This document shows, in pieces, positions 1-8,221 of a stretch of DNA of 27,573 nt. A program made the translations under genes and the position numbers. The first letter of the stretch is position 1. Every line of letters begins with the position of its first letter. The stretch is from contig JAJAZK010000317.1 in the NCBI GenBank assembly GCA_026785765.1, forward strand, positions 1-27,573, given 5' to 3'. The notes below the pieces were generated by a model. That model had not been told where the DNA came from and searched no databases. It was given only the letters and a program-made list of their open reading frames with translations. Origin of the DNA: Rhodoferax sp. Lineage in GTDB: Bacteria; Pseudomonadota; Gammaproteobacteria; Burkholderiales; Burkholderiaceae_C.

Positions 1-292
1 GTTTTTGCTCGCGCAACAGCCGCGCGATACCGCAATATCCTTCGCGCAAGAGTAATGCGTCCCACTGCGCCTTACCCATAAAGCGGGCTTCGAGCTCAGC
101 CGCCGCCTTATCGCCAAGGGACTTGCGAACCAGGTCAATATTGGCCTGGTACTTGAGGACGTCGCGTTTGCATGGATCGACGACCGGTACCGGTGCCGCC
201 ATGGTTGCGGAATTGCCCTGCGCCACCACGAAGCCATGGAACAGAAGCGCTGCGCCCACCAAGGCACTGGCTGAAACACAGGTTATCGGCAT
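1..292 (-). CDS. Small secreted protein of unknown function (3' end outside window)
   Basis: The reading frame is open from an ATG at 292 to the window edge, giving 97 residues without a stop. The N-terminus (ITCVSASALVGAALLFHGFVVAQG) reads as a Sec signal peptide with likely cleavage after VAQ. The visible mature part is charged and helical-looking and has two cysteines (CKRD near residue 42 and YCGIA near residue 87) that could form a disulfide in the periplasm. An AGGAG ribosome-binding site lies 9 nt before the ATG, inside the end of the P450 gene. The start is only 5 nt after the P450 stop, so the two genes are probably co-transcribed and translationally coupled. I do not recognise the family. 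A periplasmic location is inferred from the signal peptide only. Confidence 0.7.
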   Translation of the reverse strand, partial: MPITCVSASALVGAALLFHGFVVAQGNSATMAAPVPVVDPCKRDVLKYQANIDLVRKSLGDKAAAELEARFMGKAQWDALLLREGYCGIARLLREQK

Positions 293-297
293 CTTCG

Positions 298-1848
298 CTA
301 CGCTCCTGCAACTGCTGCTGGTTTACGCGCACCTGCGGCATCGCGCGGATGCAGTTGCATCCGCAGGCCAACGGGCGCCATCGTGAACGACAGGTGTTCG
401 CGGGGCGAACCGCCGTGCGCAACGCCAATCTGCCCGATGTCGAAGTTTCTGAACAACATGGCCACCACCAGTTTCATCTCCAGCATCGCCAGGAAGCGCC
501 CCGGGCACACCCGCGGACCAGCGCCAAACGGCATGGAAACGCGTTTGGCTGCGCTCGCTGCGCGGTTTCCCTGACCCCAGTCCAGCCAGCGCTGCGGCTC
601 AAACTGTAGCGCCTGATCAAAATAAGCCTGATTCAGGGTGTCGTGTCGCATTACACACCAGACCATGGTCCGGGCGGGCACCCGGACATCTGCGACTTGG
701 GTGTCGCGCAGTGCCTGGACCACGTTTAACGGGCCAACCGGTTTAAGGCGCATGGTTTCATGGATGCAGGCTTCGACGAATTCGAGCTGGTCCAACTGTT
801 CCAGTGACACTCCCGCGCTCACATCCGACGGCGCGCAGCAGCGATCCACCTCGTCGCGAACCAGGGCCAAGGCCAGCGGGTTGTCGTGCAGAAGGTGCAG
901 CAACCAGGCCAGGGTGTTGGCAGTCGTATCTTCGCCGGCCAACAGCATCGTGAGCACATTGCCCGCCACATCGGCGTCGTCCATGCCGCTGCCTGGCTGG
1001 TCGGCCGCGTTGATCATCGCCTCCAGCAGGTTGGACGGGCGCTCCAGCAATGCGGGTTCGGCGTGCAAGCGGCGCCGGGCGTCTGCGACAAATCCCTGAA
1101 CCGCGAGGTTGACGGCACGCACATCGGCTTGCAGCCGGTGATCGGCCGGTAGCCGGACGTGGCGCCAATACGGAAACGGCGCCAGCATGCGGCGCGCCAC
1201 CGCCGGGAAAATCTTGTCCAGGTGGCGCTGGATGACGTCCTCGTCCGATTGCAGCGTGTTGGTATCGCGGCCAAAGGCCAGTCCGGAGATGGCATCCACG
1301 GTAAAACGCATCAGGTCGGCCTGCAAGTCGATCTCGGCCCCCGACTGCGCGGCCTGTTGCCAACGCGAACACAGGCGACCCGCTACCCGCTGTAACGCCG
1401 GAAAATAGGCGCGTACGTGAGCCGGGTCGAAGCCGGCCATGACCATGCGGCGCTGCCTGCGCCATGCCTCGCCATTGGCACCAAAGACACCCGATGCCAG
1501 GCCCATCTCACGCCAGATGATCTCCAGACGGGGCGGTCGGCGAAATCCGTCTGGACGATCGCGCAGGATGGTGGCAATTGCGGCGTGGTCCGCCACCACC
1601 AGGAAGCGGGTCGGCCCCAATTTGATCTGAAACAGGCTCCCATACTGCTGTGCCCACTGTTCGACCGTCAGATGAACCCGGGACCGGTCCAGCTGCAGCA
1701 GATTGCCAACGAACGGCCAGCCGCGCGGGCCTGGCAAATGCTTCAGTTCGCGCGTCGAGCCAGGCGCAACGGCAACTTGCACGGCATCGGGCGCCGCTGT
1801 AACACTTTGCATCCGCCCGGGGCGCCCTGGCGCTTCGATGCCGCGCAT
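298..1848 (-). CDS. Cytochrome P450 monooxygenase
   Basis: This is a heme-thiolate monooxygenase; the substrate is unknown. Counted from the ATG at 1848 (516 aa), it has a proline hinge LPGPRGWP near residue 38, the I-helix oxygen-activation motif AGEDTT (304-309), the K-helix ExxR in ETMR (364-367) and the heme loop FGAGPRVCPG with the ligand Cys448. There is no membrane anchor or fused reductase, so it should be a soluble protein that needs external redox partners; none is encoded nearby. The PGP hinge and heme loop resemble class-E (eukaryote-like) P450s more than typical soluble bacterial ones. The start is uncertain: a TTG at 1926 extends the frame by 26 residues, and an ATG at 1812 shortens it by 12. 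The ATG at 1848 has a partial GGA ribosome-binding site 7 nt upstream. The downstream gene is a small secreted protein. Confidence 0.93.
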   Translation of the reverse strand: MRGIEAPGRPGRMQSVTAAPDAVQVAVAPGSTRELKHLPGPRGWPFVGNLLQLDRSRVHLTVEQWAQQYGSLFQIKLGPTRFLVVADHAAIATILRDRPDGFRRPPRLEIIWREMGLASGVFGANGEAWRRQRRMVMAGFDPAHVRAYFPALQRVAGRLCSRWQQAAQSGAEIDLQADLMRFTVDAISGLAFGRDTNTLQSDEDVIQRHLDKIFPAVARRMLAPFPYWRHVRLPADHRLQADVRAVNLAVQGFVADARRRLHAEPALLERPSNLLEAMINAADQPGSGMDDADVAGNVLTMLLAGEDTTANTLAWLLHLLHDNPLALALVRDEVDRCCAPSDVSAGVSLEQLDQLEFVEACIHETMRLKPVGPLNVVQALRDTQVADVRVPARTMVWCVMRHDTLNQAYFDQALQFEPQRWLDWGQGNRAASAAKRVSMPFGAGPRVCPGRFLAMLEMKLVVAMLFRNFDIGQIGVAHGGSPREHLSFTMAPVGLRMQLHPRDAAGARKPAAVAGA

Positions 1849-2316
1849 TGCCAAGTCCAACGCGGCGATCCGAGCCGCGCCGTCCGCAGTCTTGCTGATT
1901 CGAGCTGTTGGACTAATTGGGGTCAATGGAATTTGCTTTCGTTAATGAAGCGTCAAATGGTCGCTGCGGCCAAGACGCGAAATCGTGGCGTGCGGCCATG
2001 CGCACGAGATGGGATGCACCAACAGGGATCGGACCACGCCAGGGCACTCGCCTGTGGCGGGGCAGCAGATTCTATGCCGACGCGGTTGCAGAGATCTGCG
2101 ATATGCAAGTTCCGCCAAAGACGAATTAGGTCAAGTCCACGTTCGCGACAGCACACGCCTGACCAATACCTTGAACGCGCAGGCATTGGTTGAATCGCGC
2201 TGATCCTCGCCTCCGACACGAACTTGGCACATAATATTCATTATTCATCCATTAAAATCAATAACTTACCCGATTTAGTTAACTTGACTTCTTAGGATTT
2301 ACCCGATAACCTGTCG
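1849..2316. other. 468-bp stretch without a recognisable gene
   Basis: The stretch separates the divergent P450 and NlpC/P60 genes. Short open frames exist on both strands (an 88-codon one on the minus strand at 1953-2219), but none reads like a protein family, has a convincing ribosome-binding site or shows a domain motif. No tRNA-like TTCGA loop was seen. The part next to the peptidase gene, about 2221-2300, is clearly more AT-rich than its surroundings and probably holds promoter signals, but no hexamer pair with normal spacing stands out. A TTGACT at 2284 with TAACCT 17 nt later would lie too close to the start codon. Confidence 0.5.
2266..2307 (+). repeat. 9-bp direct repeat TTACCCGAT in the peptidase leader
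   Basis: TTACCCGAT occurs at 2266-2274 and again at 2299-2307. The copies start 33 bp apart, about three helical turns, in the AT-rich region just before the NlpC/P60 start. A paired regulator site is possible, but chance is not excluded. Confidence 0.35.
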
Positions 2317-2319
2317 GTG

Positions 2320-2880
2320 ATGCAAATCAAGAACTTGTGCGTATTGCCATCGCTTTTACTTAGCACCACCTTGGTGTTCTCGGCGCCACCGCTAGCCACG
2401 GCCGATGAAATGGGCCGATTCCTGGCAGACAAAGGTCTATTGGGTCAACTTGGTGAGCAGCTCGGGCAGGTCGGCCAAACAGTAACCGAGAAAGCATCAG
2501 AACTGGTTATCAACGCCATGGGGTTTCTGGGGGTACCGTACCGGCTTGGAGGAAATTCTCTGGAGACCGGTTTCGACTGCAGTGGATTTGTGCGCGCCAT
2601 GTACCAGCAGACGGTAGGTCTGCTACTTCCGCGCAGCGCTGACCAGCAAGCGGCCGCCACCAAGACCATCGACAAAAGCGAACTCAAACCCGGCGATCTC
2701 GTGTTTTTCAATACCATGCGGCGTGCATTTAGCCATGTTGGAATCTACGTTGGCGACAACAAGTTCATTCACTCGCCAAAACCAGGGGCCGAGGTGCGGG
2801 TGGAAGACATGCGCATCGGTTACTGGCAAACCCGCTTCAATGGAGCGCGGCGAGTCGAGCAGATGGCAGCCAATCCCTGA
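2320..2880 (+). CDS. Secreted NlpC/P60-family cell-wall peptidase
   Basis: This is a C40-family endopeptidase expected to cleave peptide stems of peptidoglycan in the periplasm. The 186-aa product has a signal peptide (LCVLPSLLLSTTLVFSAPPLATA) followed by a helical linker of about 35 residues and then a compact NlpC/P60 domain from about residue 65. The catalytic cysteine is Cys87 in FDCSGF, His139 lies in SHVGIY and the third polar residue is His151 in FIHSP. The domain is complete and of normal length. A GTG at 2317 directly precedes the ATG at 2320 and could be used instead; neither has a good ribosome-binding site. The stop codon abuts the stop of the convergent hydrolase gene. Confidence 0.93.
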   Translation: MQIKNLCVLPSLLLSTTLVFSAPPLATADEMGRFLADKGLLGQLGEQLGQVGQTVTEKASELVINAMGFLGVPYRLGGNSLETGFDCSGFVRAMYQQTVGLLLPRSADQQAAATKTIDKSELKPGDLVFFNTMRRAFSHVGIYVGDNKFIHSPKPGAEVRVEDMRIGYWQTRFNGARRVEQMAANP

Positions 2881-3828
2881 TCAAGTGTTGCGCGCCTTCT
2901 TGCGCGCCTGATGTGCCACGTAACGGGCGGCACGGACCACGTTCAGTACCGCCCGCACGCCCACTTCAGGCCGATCCAGGTGCACATTATGGCCACTATC
3001 GTCACAAACTTTGAGACGACCCAGCACCGACATCTTGGCCAGACTGCGCTGACTCGCTTCCCATACCTTACCCAGGCCGCCAGGCCATTTGGCGGCAACG
3101 TTGCTTTGAGTCACAACAATTAGCGGCACCGGCGGAAACTGGCCGGCGCGGCGCGTCTGCTTTTGAGTCAACGGTGCAGCCAGTAATTCCGCCCGCGCTG
3201 TTGCAGACAAACCACGCAGCAGGACATCTGGCGGGTCGTAGAACATCCTGGGAATGCCCAGTTGCCGGCAGCGTTGGGTGAATTCGGAATGCCGGGCGTC
3301 AACCAGAACCACTCCGGCCACTTCGTCGGGATACGTCTTGGCGAACAGTTTCATGTACGTGCCGCCAAGCGAATGCCCAACTAGCACATACGGGGGTGGC
3401 AGCTTTTCGGCTTGCAGCATATTGCGCAGCTCGTGCACCACCTGCAATCCGTCACGTCCAACGGCGGAAGCTTCACTTTGCCCGTAACCAGCCCGATCGT
3501 AGGCGACGCACCGCGTCACGCCACTGACCGGGCCAAAAACCGCCGACCAGATGCGCTTCCCGTGTCCCAGACCAGCCTCGAAAACCACGGTCGGGCCCCC
3601 ATGTCCGGCAATGGCAACGGACCGCACACCCATGTCAGTCTGACTGAAACGTGAGTGGGGCAAGGCGTCGGCCTCTACCGGATTGGTGCGAAACAAGCGC
3701 CGCAGCAGCAAACGCACGGGTGATGTGGCAGCAAACGGTTTGCCGGGCGCCTTGCGCCGCCGCTTGCGCACCAGCACATCAGCCGGAGCGGCTACGGAAG
3801 AACCGCGCGCAACCGCCTTAGTCGCCAA
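2881..3828 (-). CDS. Alpha/beta-hydrolase fold protein
   Basis: The 315-aa protein has a hydrolase core from about residue 64. The nucleophile elbow is GHSLGG with Ser153, a likely acid is Asp177 (LVDARHSEF), the catalytic histidine is His280 (DSGHNVHLDRP), and the oxyanion-side motif FEAGLGHG lies near residue 83. The first 50 residues are very basic (RKRRRKAPGK, LLLRRLFR) with no clear transmembrane span. The substrate cannot be told; esterase or lipase-like activity is only a family-level guess. The chosen start is a TTG with a GAGG ribosome-binding site 8 nt upstream. The only in-frame ATG (residue 66) would remove the first core strand, so an upstream start is needed. The gene begins 32 nt after the decayed Bug gene on the same strand. 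Confidence 0.88.
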   Translation of the reverse strand: MATKAVARGSSVAAPADVLVRKRRRKAPGKPFAATSPVRLLLRRLFRTNPVEADALPHSRFSQTDMGVRSVAIAGHGGPTVVFEAGLGHGKRIWSAVFGPVSGVTRCVAYDRAGYGQSEASAVGRDGLQVVHELRNMLQAEKLPPPYVLVGHSLGGTYMKLFAKTYPDEVAGVVLVDARHSEFTQRCRQLGIPRMFYDPPDVLLRGLSATARAELLAAPLTQKQTRRAGQFPPVPLIVVTQSNVAAKWPGGLGKVWEASQRSLAKMSVLGRLKVCDDSGHNVHLDRPEVGVRAVLNVVRAARYVAHQARKKARNT

Positions 3829-3860
3829 GAGCAGTGCCTCGCTTGATCGCCGACCTGCTG

Positions 3861-4348
3861 TCAGTCAAGTTTGATTCCAAGGTGCACCGCCAGCTTGATC
3901 CAGACCGGCACATCGGTTTCCCGAACGCGCTGCGTCTGCTCCAGATTTTTTGGTTCGTTGGGAATGGCAAAGGTCTCGCGCAGTTTCGCTGCGCGTTCTT
4001 GGGCGATTGGTAAAACCCCGTCACCCCGATCGGTCGTACACCAAGTGTCTGTACCGTTGCAAACACCTGGTAGCTGCCAATCGCGATATGCACTTGTCCG
4101 CACGCCAGGTCAACCCACATGGGCGCCTCTGCGCGGTAATGCACCGAGACAATATTGGTGCCGTCAGACCGGTTGGTCTGGTCGGCCACCATATGCGGAC
4201 AGGAGCCGGGTGGGAACGTAACAACGATGCAGATTGTTTTTGATGGCCACTTGGCACTCTGCGCCAACACAGCCGGGCAAATCGAAGCTGCGCCGAGCGT
4301 TGCGGCGCCAAGCACAACACGGCGGCGGTTCGAAGCAGGAAACGGCAT
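3861..4348 (-). pseudogene. Remnant of a Bug/TctC-family solute-binding protein gene
   Basis: The 5' part encodes a twin-arginine-type signal (SNRRRVVLGAATLGAASICPAVLAQ) and the family start WPSKTICIVVTFPPG. The frame then jumps directly to the central block VSVHYRAEAPMWVDLACGQVHIAIGSYQVF, so well over 100 residues between them are missing. Near 3985 the frame shifts by one: the C-terminal block (ERAAKLRETFAIPNEP through ETDVPVWIKLAVHLGIKLD) continues in another frame to a stop at 3861. The intact family (periplasmic binding proteins of tripartite tricarboxylate transporters) is about 320 aa; this locus keeps roughly half. An ATG at 4348 has a GGAG site 6 nt upstream. No transporter membrane genes are nearby. 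A deletion plus a frameshift makes a functional product unlikely. Confidence 0.85.
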
Positions 4349-5591
4349 AGGAGACTCCAGGTACATAGGCACACAGACAGGCAGTCTAGCAGCCGGTCGC
4401 TGGGCCGGGCTCGGCGCAGCGAGTTATTGATCGCGGTAGGAGAGGCGCCAGGCCTTACTTCCGCGCTGGTGGCACGTCCGTGCAGGAACCGTGCGCGATC
4501 TCGGCGGCCATTCCGATACTTTCGCCCAACGTGGGGTGCGGATGGATCGTCTTGCCGATATCGATGGCATCGGCCCCCATTTCGATGGCCAGGGCTACCT
4601 CGCCAATCATGTCCCCGGCATGGGTGCCGACCATGCCGCCACCCAGGATCCTGCCGTGACCATGCGCCTCGTCGGAATCGTCGAAAAGCAGCTTGGTGAC
4701 CCCTTCGTCGCGGCCATTGGCGATCGCCCGGCCGGAGGCCGCCCACGGGAATAGGCCCTTCTTGACCTTGATGCCTTGAGCCTTGGCCTGATCCTCGGTC
4801 AAACCGACCCAGGCGACCTCGGGGTCGGTGTATGCGACGTTTGGAATGGCGCGGGCGTTGAACGCGGCACTCGCGAGCTCCTTGTTTCCCAAAAGCTCGC
4901 CGGCGATCACCTCGGCCGCAACATGTGCTTCATGCACCGCCTTGTGCGCCAGCATGGGCTGACCAACGATGTCGCCGATGGCAAAGATATGTGGCGCGTT
5001 GGTGCGCATCTGAATGTCCACGCTGATGAAGCCACGATCCGTGACCGCAACTCCCGCGCGTTCGGCCGCAATCTTCTTGCCGTTTGGAGAGCGCCCAACG
5101 GCCTGCAGAACCAGGTCGTACACCTGGGGTTCGGGCGCAGCGCCACCCTCCTCGACTGCAGCAAACGTGACCTCGATGCCTTCGGCGAGGGCGCGCGCGC
5201 CAACCGCCTTTGTCTTGAGCATGATGTTGTCAAAACGCCTGGCGTTCATCTTCTGCCAGATCCTGACCAGGTCGCGGTCGGCACCCTGCATCAACCCGTC
5301 GAGCATTTCCACCACATCCAGGCGAGTACCCAGGGTACTGTAGACGGTGCCCATTTCCAGGCCGATGATGCCGCCACCCAGGATCAGCATGCGTTTGGGC
5401 ACTTCTTTCAAGGCCAGTGCTCCGGTGCTGTCGACCACACGCGGATCATCCGGCATGAACGGAAGGCGCACCGCCTGGGAGCCAGCCGCAATGACACAAC
5501 TCTTGAAGGCAATCACCTTTATGGCTCCGCTTTTCTCTTGCGCGCTGCCGCTGGTTTCGTCGACCTGCAGATGGTGGGCTCCAATGAATGC

Positions 5592-5594
5592 TCA
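5592..5594 (-). other. In-frame TGA codon inside lpdA
   Basis: Read on the minus strand the codons are CGC GGG TGC TGA GCA TTC, that is R-G-C-stop-A-F, followed in frame by IGAHHLQV. Related E3 proteins, from memory, have a G-x-G-A-F pattern here, so the stop replaces a glycine. A single G-to-T change in GGA explains it. A paired homopolymer error (one extra G in GGG and one lost G in GGA) would also turn GGT GCT GGA into the observed bases. Confidence 0.9.
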
Positions 5595-6009
5595 GCACCC
5601 GCGCACCACGGTGACCTTGCGCATCTTGGCCATCGCCGTCAGGCCACCAGTCAATTTGCCAATGACCTTTTCCTTGTGGCCGCGCAACTTCTCGATGTTC
5701 ACGGCTGGCGCACCAAAATCAACGCCAATTGCCGCCATGTGAGTCACCTCGTCCATCACTGCTGCCACATGCAGTAGCGCCTTGGAGGGGATGCAGCCGA
5801 CGTTCAGGCACACTCCGCCCAGGGTCGCGTAGCGTTCGACCAACACCACCTTGAGTCCGAGGTCGGCGGCGCGAAAAGCCGCCGAGTATCCGCCGGGTCC
5901 CGCACCCAGGACCAGCAGGTCGCATTCGATATCCACCGCGCCGGCGCAGGTCGCCGCAGCGGGTGGCCCAACTGCGGGTATGGCGGCACGCGCGGCAGCG
6001 CTGGCCAGC

Positions 6010-6054
6010 GCTGGTACCTCCGGCACTGGTACCTCCGGCGCTGGTACCGCCGAC
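6010..6054. repeat. Three 15-bp tandem units in the lpdA linker
   Basis: Three near-identical 15-bp units (each containing CTGGTACC) lie at 6010-6024, 6025-6039 and 6040-6054. They encode the repeated PEVPx units of the flexible linker between the lipoyl domain and the FAD domain of E3. Such units expand and contract easily by slippage. Confidence 0.8.
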
Positions 6055-6412
6055 GGTGGCGCGGCAGTCGGCGCCGACGAGTCGAGGCTTGCAACGTCCA
6101 GCAGCAGGACCACCGAACCCTGCTTGACCTTGTCGCCGACCTTGACAAGCAACTCTTTGACGACACCGCCATCGGAGGACGGAATCTCCATCGACGCCTT
6201 GTCGCTCTCGACCGTAATCAGCGACTGTTCGGCTGCGATGGTATCGCCAGGCCGGACCATCAGTTCGATCACGGTGACCTCTGCAAAATCGCCGATGTCC
6301 GGCACCTTGACTTCTAAAACTGCCATGAATCCCTACCTTCTTTGCCGGATAGACTGGTTCGACCGACCGAGGCCATACAGCCTCCGCACGGTGCGTCGCG
6401 GGGCTGCCTGCA

Positions 6413-8137
6413 TTACAACAATACGCGCCGAAAGTCGCCCAGGATCTGGCCGAGGTAAACATTGAAACGCGCGGCGGCTGCCCCGTCGATGACGCGGTGG
6501 TCCCAACTCAGCGACAGCGGCAACATCAGGCGCGGCACAAAAGCCTTGCCGTCCCATACCGGTTCGGTGGTGGAGCGGCAGACACCCAGAATGGCCACTT
6601 CGGGCGCGTTGATGATGGGCGTGAAGTAGCGCCCGCCGATACCGCCGAGCGAGGAAATCGTGAAGCAGGCGCCAGACATGTCGGTCGGGCCGAGTTTGCC
6701 GTCGCGCGCCTTTTTTGCCAGGTCGCCCATCTCCTGCGAAATCTGGATCACGCCTTTCTTGTCCGCATCCTTGACCACTGGCACCATCAATCCGTTGGGT
6801 GTATCGGCGGCAAATCCGATGTGGTAGTACTGCTTGAGCACCAGTTGCTCGCCGTCCAGCGATGCGTTGAACTCCGGGAACTTGCGCAATGCCGCGACCG
6901 CGGCCTTGATCAGAAAGGCCAGCATGGTTACCTTGATGCCGCTTTTCTCATTCTCCCGGTTGGTCGACACCCGGAACGCCTCCAGCTCCGTGATATCGGC
7001 ATCGTCATGGTTGGTGACATGGGGAATCATCACCCAGTTGCGGTGCAGGTTGGCCGCAGTGATCTTCTTGATGCGCGCCATGTCGCGCCGCTCGATCGGA
7101 CCGAACTTGGAAAAATCCACCTTGGGCCAGGGAATCAGGCCCAAACCAGCCCCATCCGTCGCCGCTGCAACCTCGTTCGCCGCAGCTTTTTCCTTGGACG
7201 CCGCTGCCTGGGTTTGTACCCCACCCGCCATCACGGAACGGGTAAAGGCCTGCACGTCAGTTTCCGTGATGCGGCCCTTTGGGCCGCTGCCCTTGAGTTC
7301 CGCCAGCGGGACACCTAGTTCACGGGCAAACTTGCGCACCGACGGGGATGCGTGTGGCAAGCCGCCTGTTGGCACCAGGGCGGGCTCGTGTGCTGGCATG
7401 GTGTGCGCCGACCCCGCCACTGCGGCGGGCAGTACCGCGGCTGGCGCCGCCACGGCTGCCGGCAACACCGCAGCCGGCACCGCCACCGCAGCGGCAACTG
7501 TGGTGCCAGCGGCTGGTGGCAGCGTGTCCCACCCGACAGGACCATCAAGCACCACCATTAAATCCCCGACATTGATCTTGTCCCCTAGCTTGACGTGCAA
7601 CTCACGCACCAAGCCGGGTGCGCTCGACGGAATCTCCATCGACGCCTTATCCGACTCCACCGTGATCAGCGACTGCTCCAGTTTGACCTGGTCGCCCGGT
7701 TTGACCATCACCTCAATGACGCTCACGTCCTTGAAGTCGCCGATATCGGGTACCCTGACTTGAATTGTTCCGGTGCCGGGGGAACCGGCACTCGCGCCAA
7801 CCGGGACCCTCGCGTCAGCGGCGCCAGCAGGCACAGCGACAGCAGCAGCAGGCAGTGCGGTCGCCGCAGCGGACGCGGGCGCAATCGCCGGCACCGCATC
7901 CGCAACGTCGAGCACCGCCACCAAGGAGCCCTGCTTGACCTTGTCTCCAAGTTTGCACGAGACCGAGTGAACCACTCCGGCGCGGCTCGAGGGGATCTCC
8001 ATCGACGCCTTGTCAGACTCGACCGTGATCAGCGACTGCTCGGCGGCGACACTGTCTCCGGGCTTGACCAGCAGTTCGATCACCGTCACCTCGTCAAGGT
8101 CCCCAATGTCGGGTACGTGCACTTCCATCAACGCCAT
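6413..8137 (-). CDS. aceF: Pyruvate dehydrogenase E2, dihydrolipoyllysine acetyltransferase
   Basis: E2 forms the core of the pyruvate dehydrogenase complex and moves the acetyl group from E1 through lipoyl arms to CoA. The 574-aa protein has two lipoyl domains (Lys43 and Lys164, both in ESDKASM), Ala/Pro-rich linkers including a doubled PAAVLPAAVA unit near residues 221-240, a peripheral subunit-binding domain (about 262-298, SPSVRKFARELGVPLAELKG) and the catalytic domain from about 345 with His547 in SWDHRVIDG. The ATG at 8137 is chosen because AGGAG lies 8 nt before it; the frame is open upstream to 8194, but that adds only residues unlike the family. It follows aceE by 84 nt and precedes lpdA by 86 nt on the same strand. 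Confidence 0.97.
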   Translation of the reverse strand: MALMEVHVPDIGDLDEVTVIELLVKPGDSVAAEQSLITVESDKASMEIPSSRAGVVHSVSCKLGDKVKQGSLVAVLDVADAVPAIAPASAAATALPAAAVAVPAGAADARVPVGASAGSPGTGTIQVRVPDIGDFKDVSVIEVMVKPGDQVKLEQSLITVESDKASMEIPSSAPGLVRELHVKLGDKINVGDLMVVLDGPVGWDTLPPAAGTTVAAAVAVPAAVLPAAVAAPAAVLPAAVAGSAHTMPAHEPALVPTGGLPHASPSVRKFARELGVPLAELKGSGPKGRITETDVQAFTRSVMAGGVQTQAAASKEKAAANEVAAATDGAGLGLIPWPKVDFSKFGPIERRDMARIKKITAANLHRNWVMIPHVTNHDDADITELEAFRVSTNRENEKSGIKVTMLAFLIKAAVAALRKFPEFNASLDGEQLVLKQYYHIGFAADTPNGLMVPVVKDADKKGVIQISQEMGDLAKKARDGKLGPTDMSGACFTISSLGGIGGRYFTPIINAPEVAILGVCRSTTEPVWDGKAFVPRLMLPLSLSWDHRVIDGAAAARFNVYLGQILGDFRRVLL

Positions 8138-8221
8138 CTTCTTGTCTCCTGATTCACCGCCAATTGTCGTGACAAGCCGCAAACCAAACGCCACGATCCT
8201 GAACGCACCGCAGGCAGCTGA

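Larger units (their letters stand above)
4455..6326 (-). pseudogene. lpdA: Dihydrolipoyl dehydrogenase (E3) of pyruvate dehydrogenase, interrupted by an in-frame UGA
   Basis: E3 reoxidises the dihydrolipoyl groups of E2 with FAD and NAD+. The upstream half (5592-6326, 244 codons) has a fused lipoyl domain with Lys43 in ESDKASM, a Pro/Ala linker, the FAD loop GAGPGG (141-146) and the redox disulfide CLNVGC (Cys173/Cys178). Codon 245 is TGA (5592-5594). The same frame then continues without further damage through GGGIIG (NAD binding) to the C-terminal HPHPTLGES active-site histidine region and stops at 4455. The rest reads as a well-conserved E3, so this is a recent single lesion, an assembly error or a readthrough site. 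A GTG at 5516 could start the second half, but alone it lacks the FAD loop and disulfide. It is the third gene of aceE-aceF-lpdA; AGG-rich bases precede the ATG at 6326. Confidence 0.85.

Noticed and set aside
1417..2193. 258-codon plus-strand frame over the P450 5' end and the gap
   Set aside because: Most of it is antisense to P450 and the remainder has no recognisable features.
5570..5594. UGA in lpdA as a selenocysteine codon
   Set aside because: The position corresponds to a glycine next to a non-redox loop, the catalytic cysteines are intact upstream, and no SECIS-like hairpin follows the codon.
4776..5777. 333-codon open frame on the plus strand, antisense to lpdA
   Set aside because: It is the shadow of the GC-rich coding frame of E3; the product matches no family I recognise and has no start signals.
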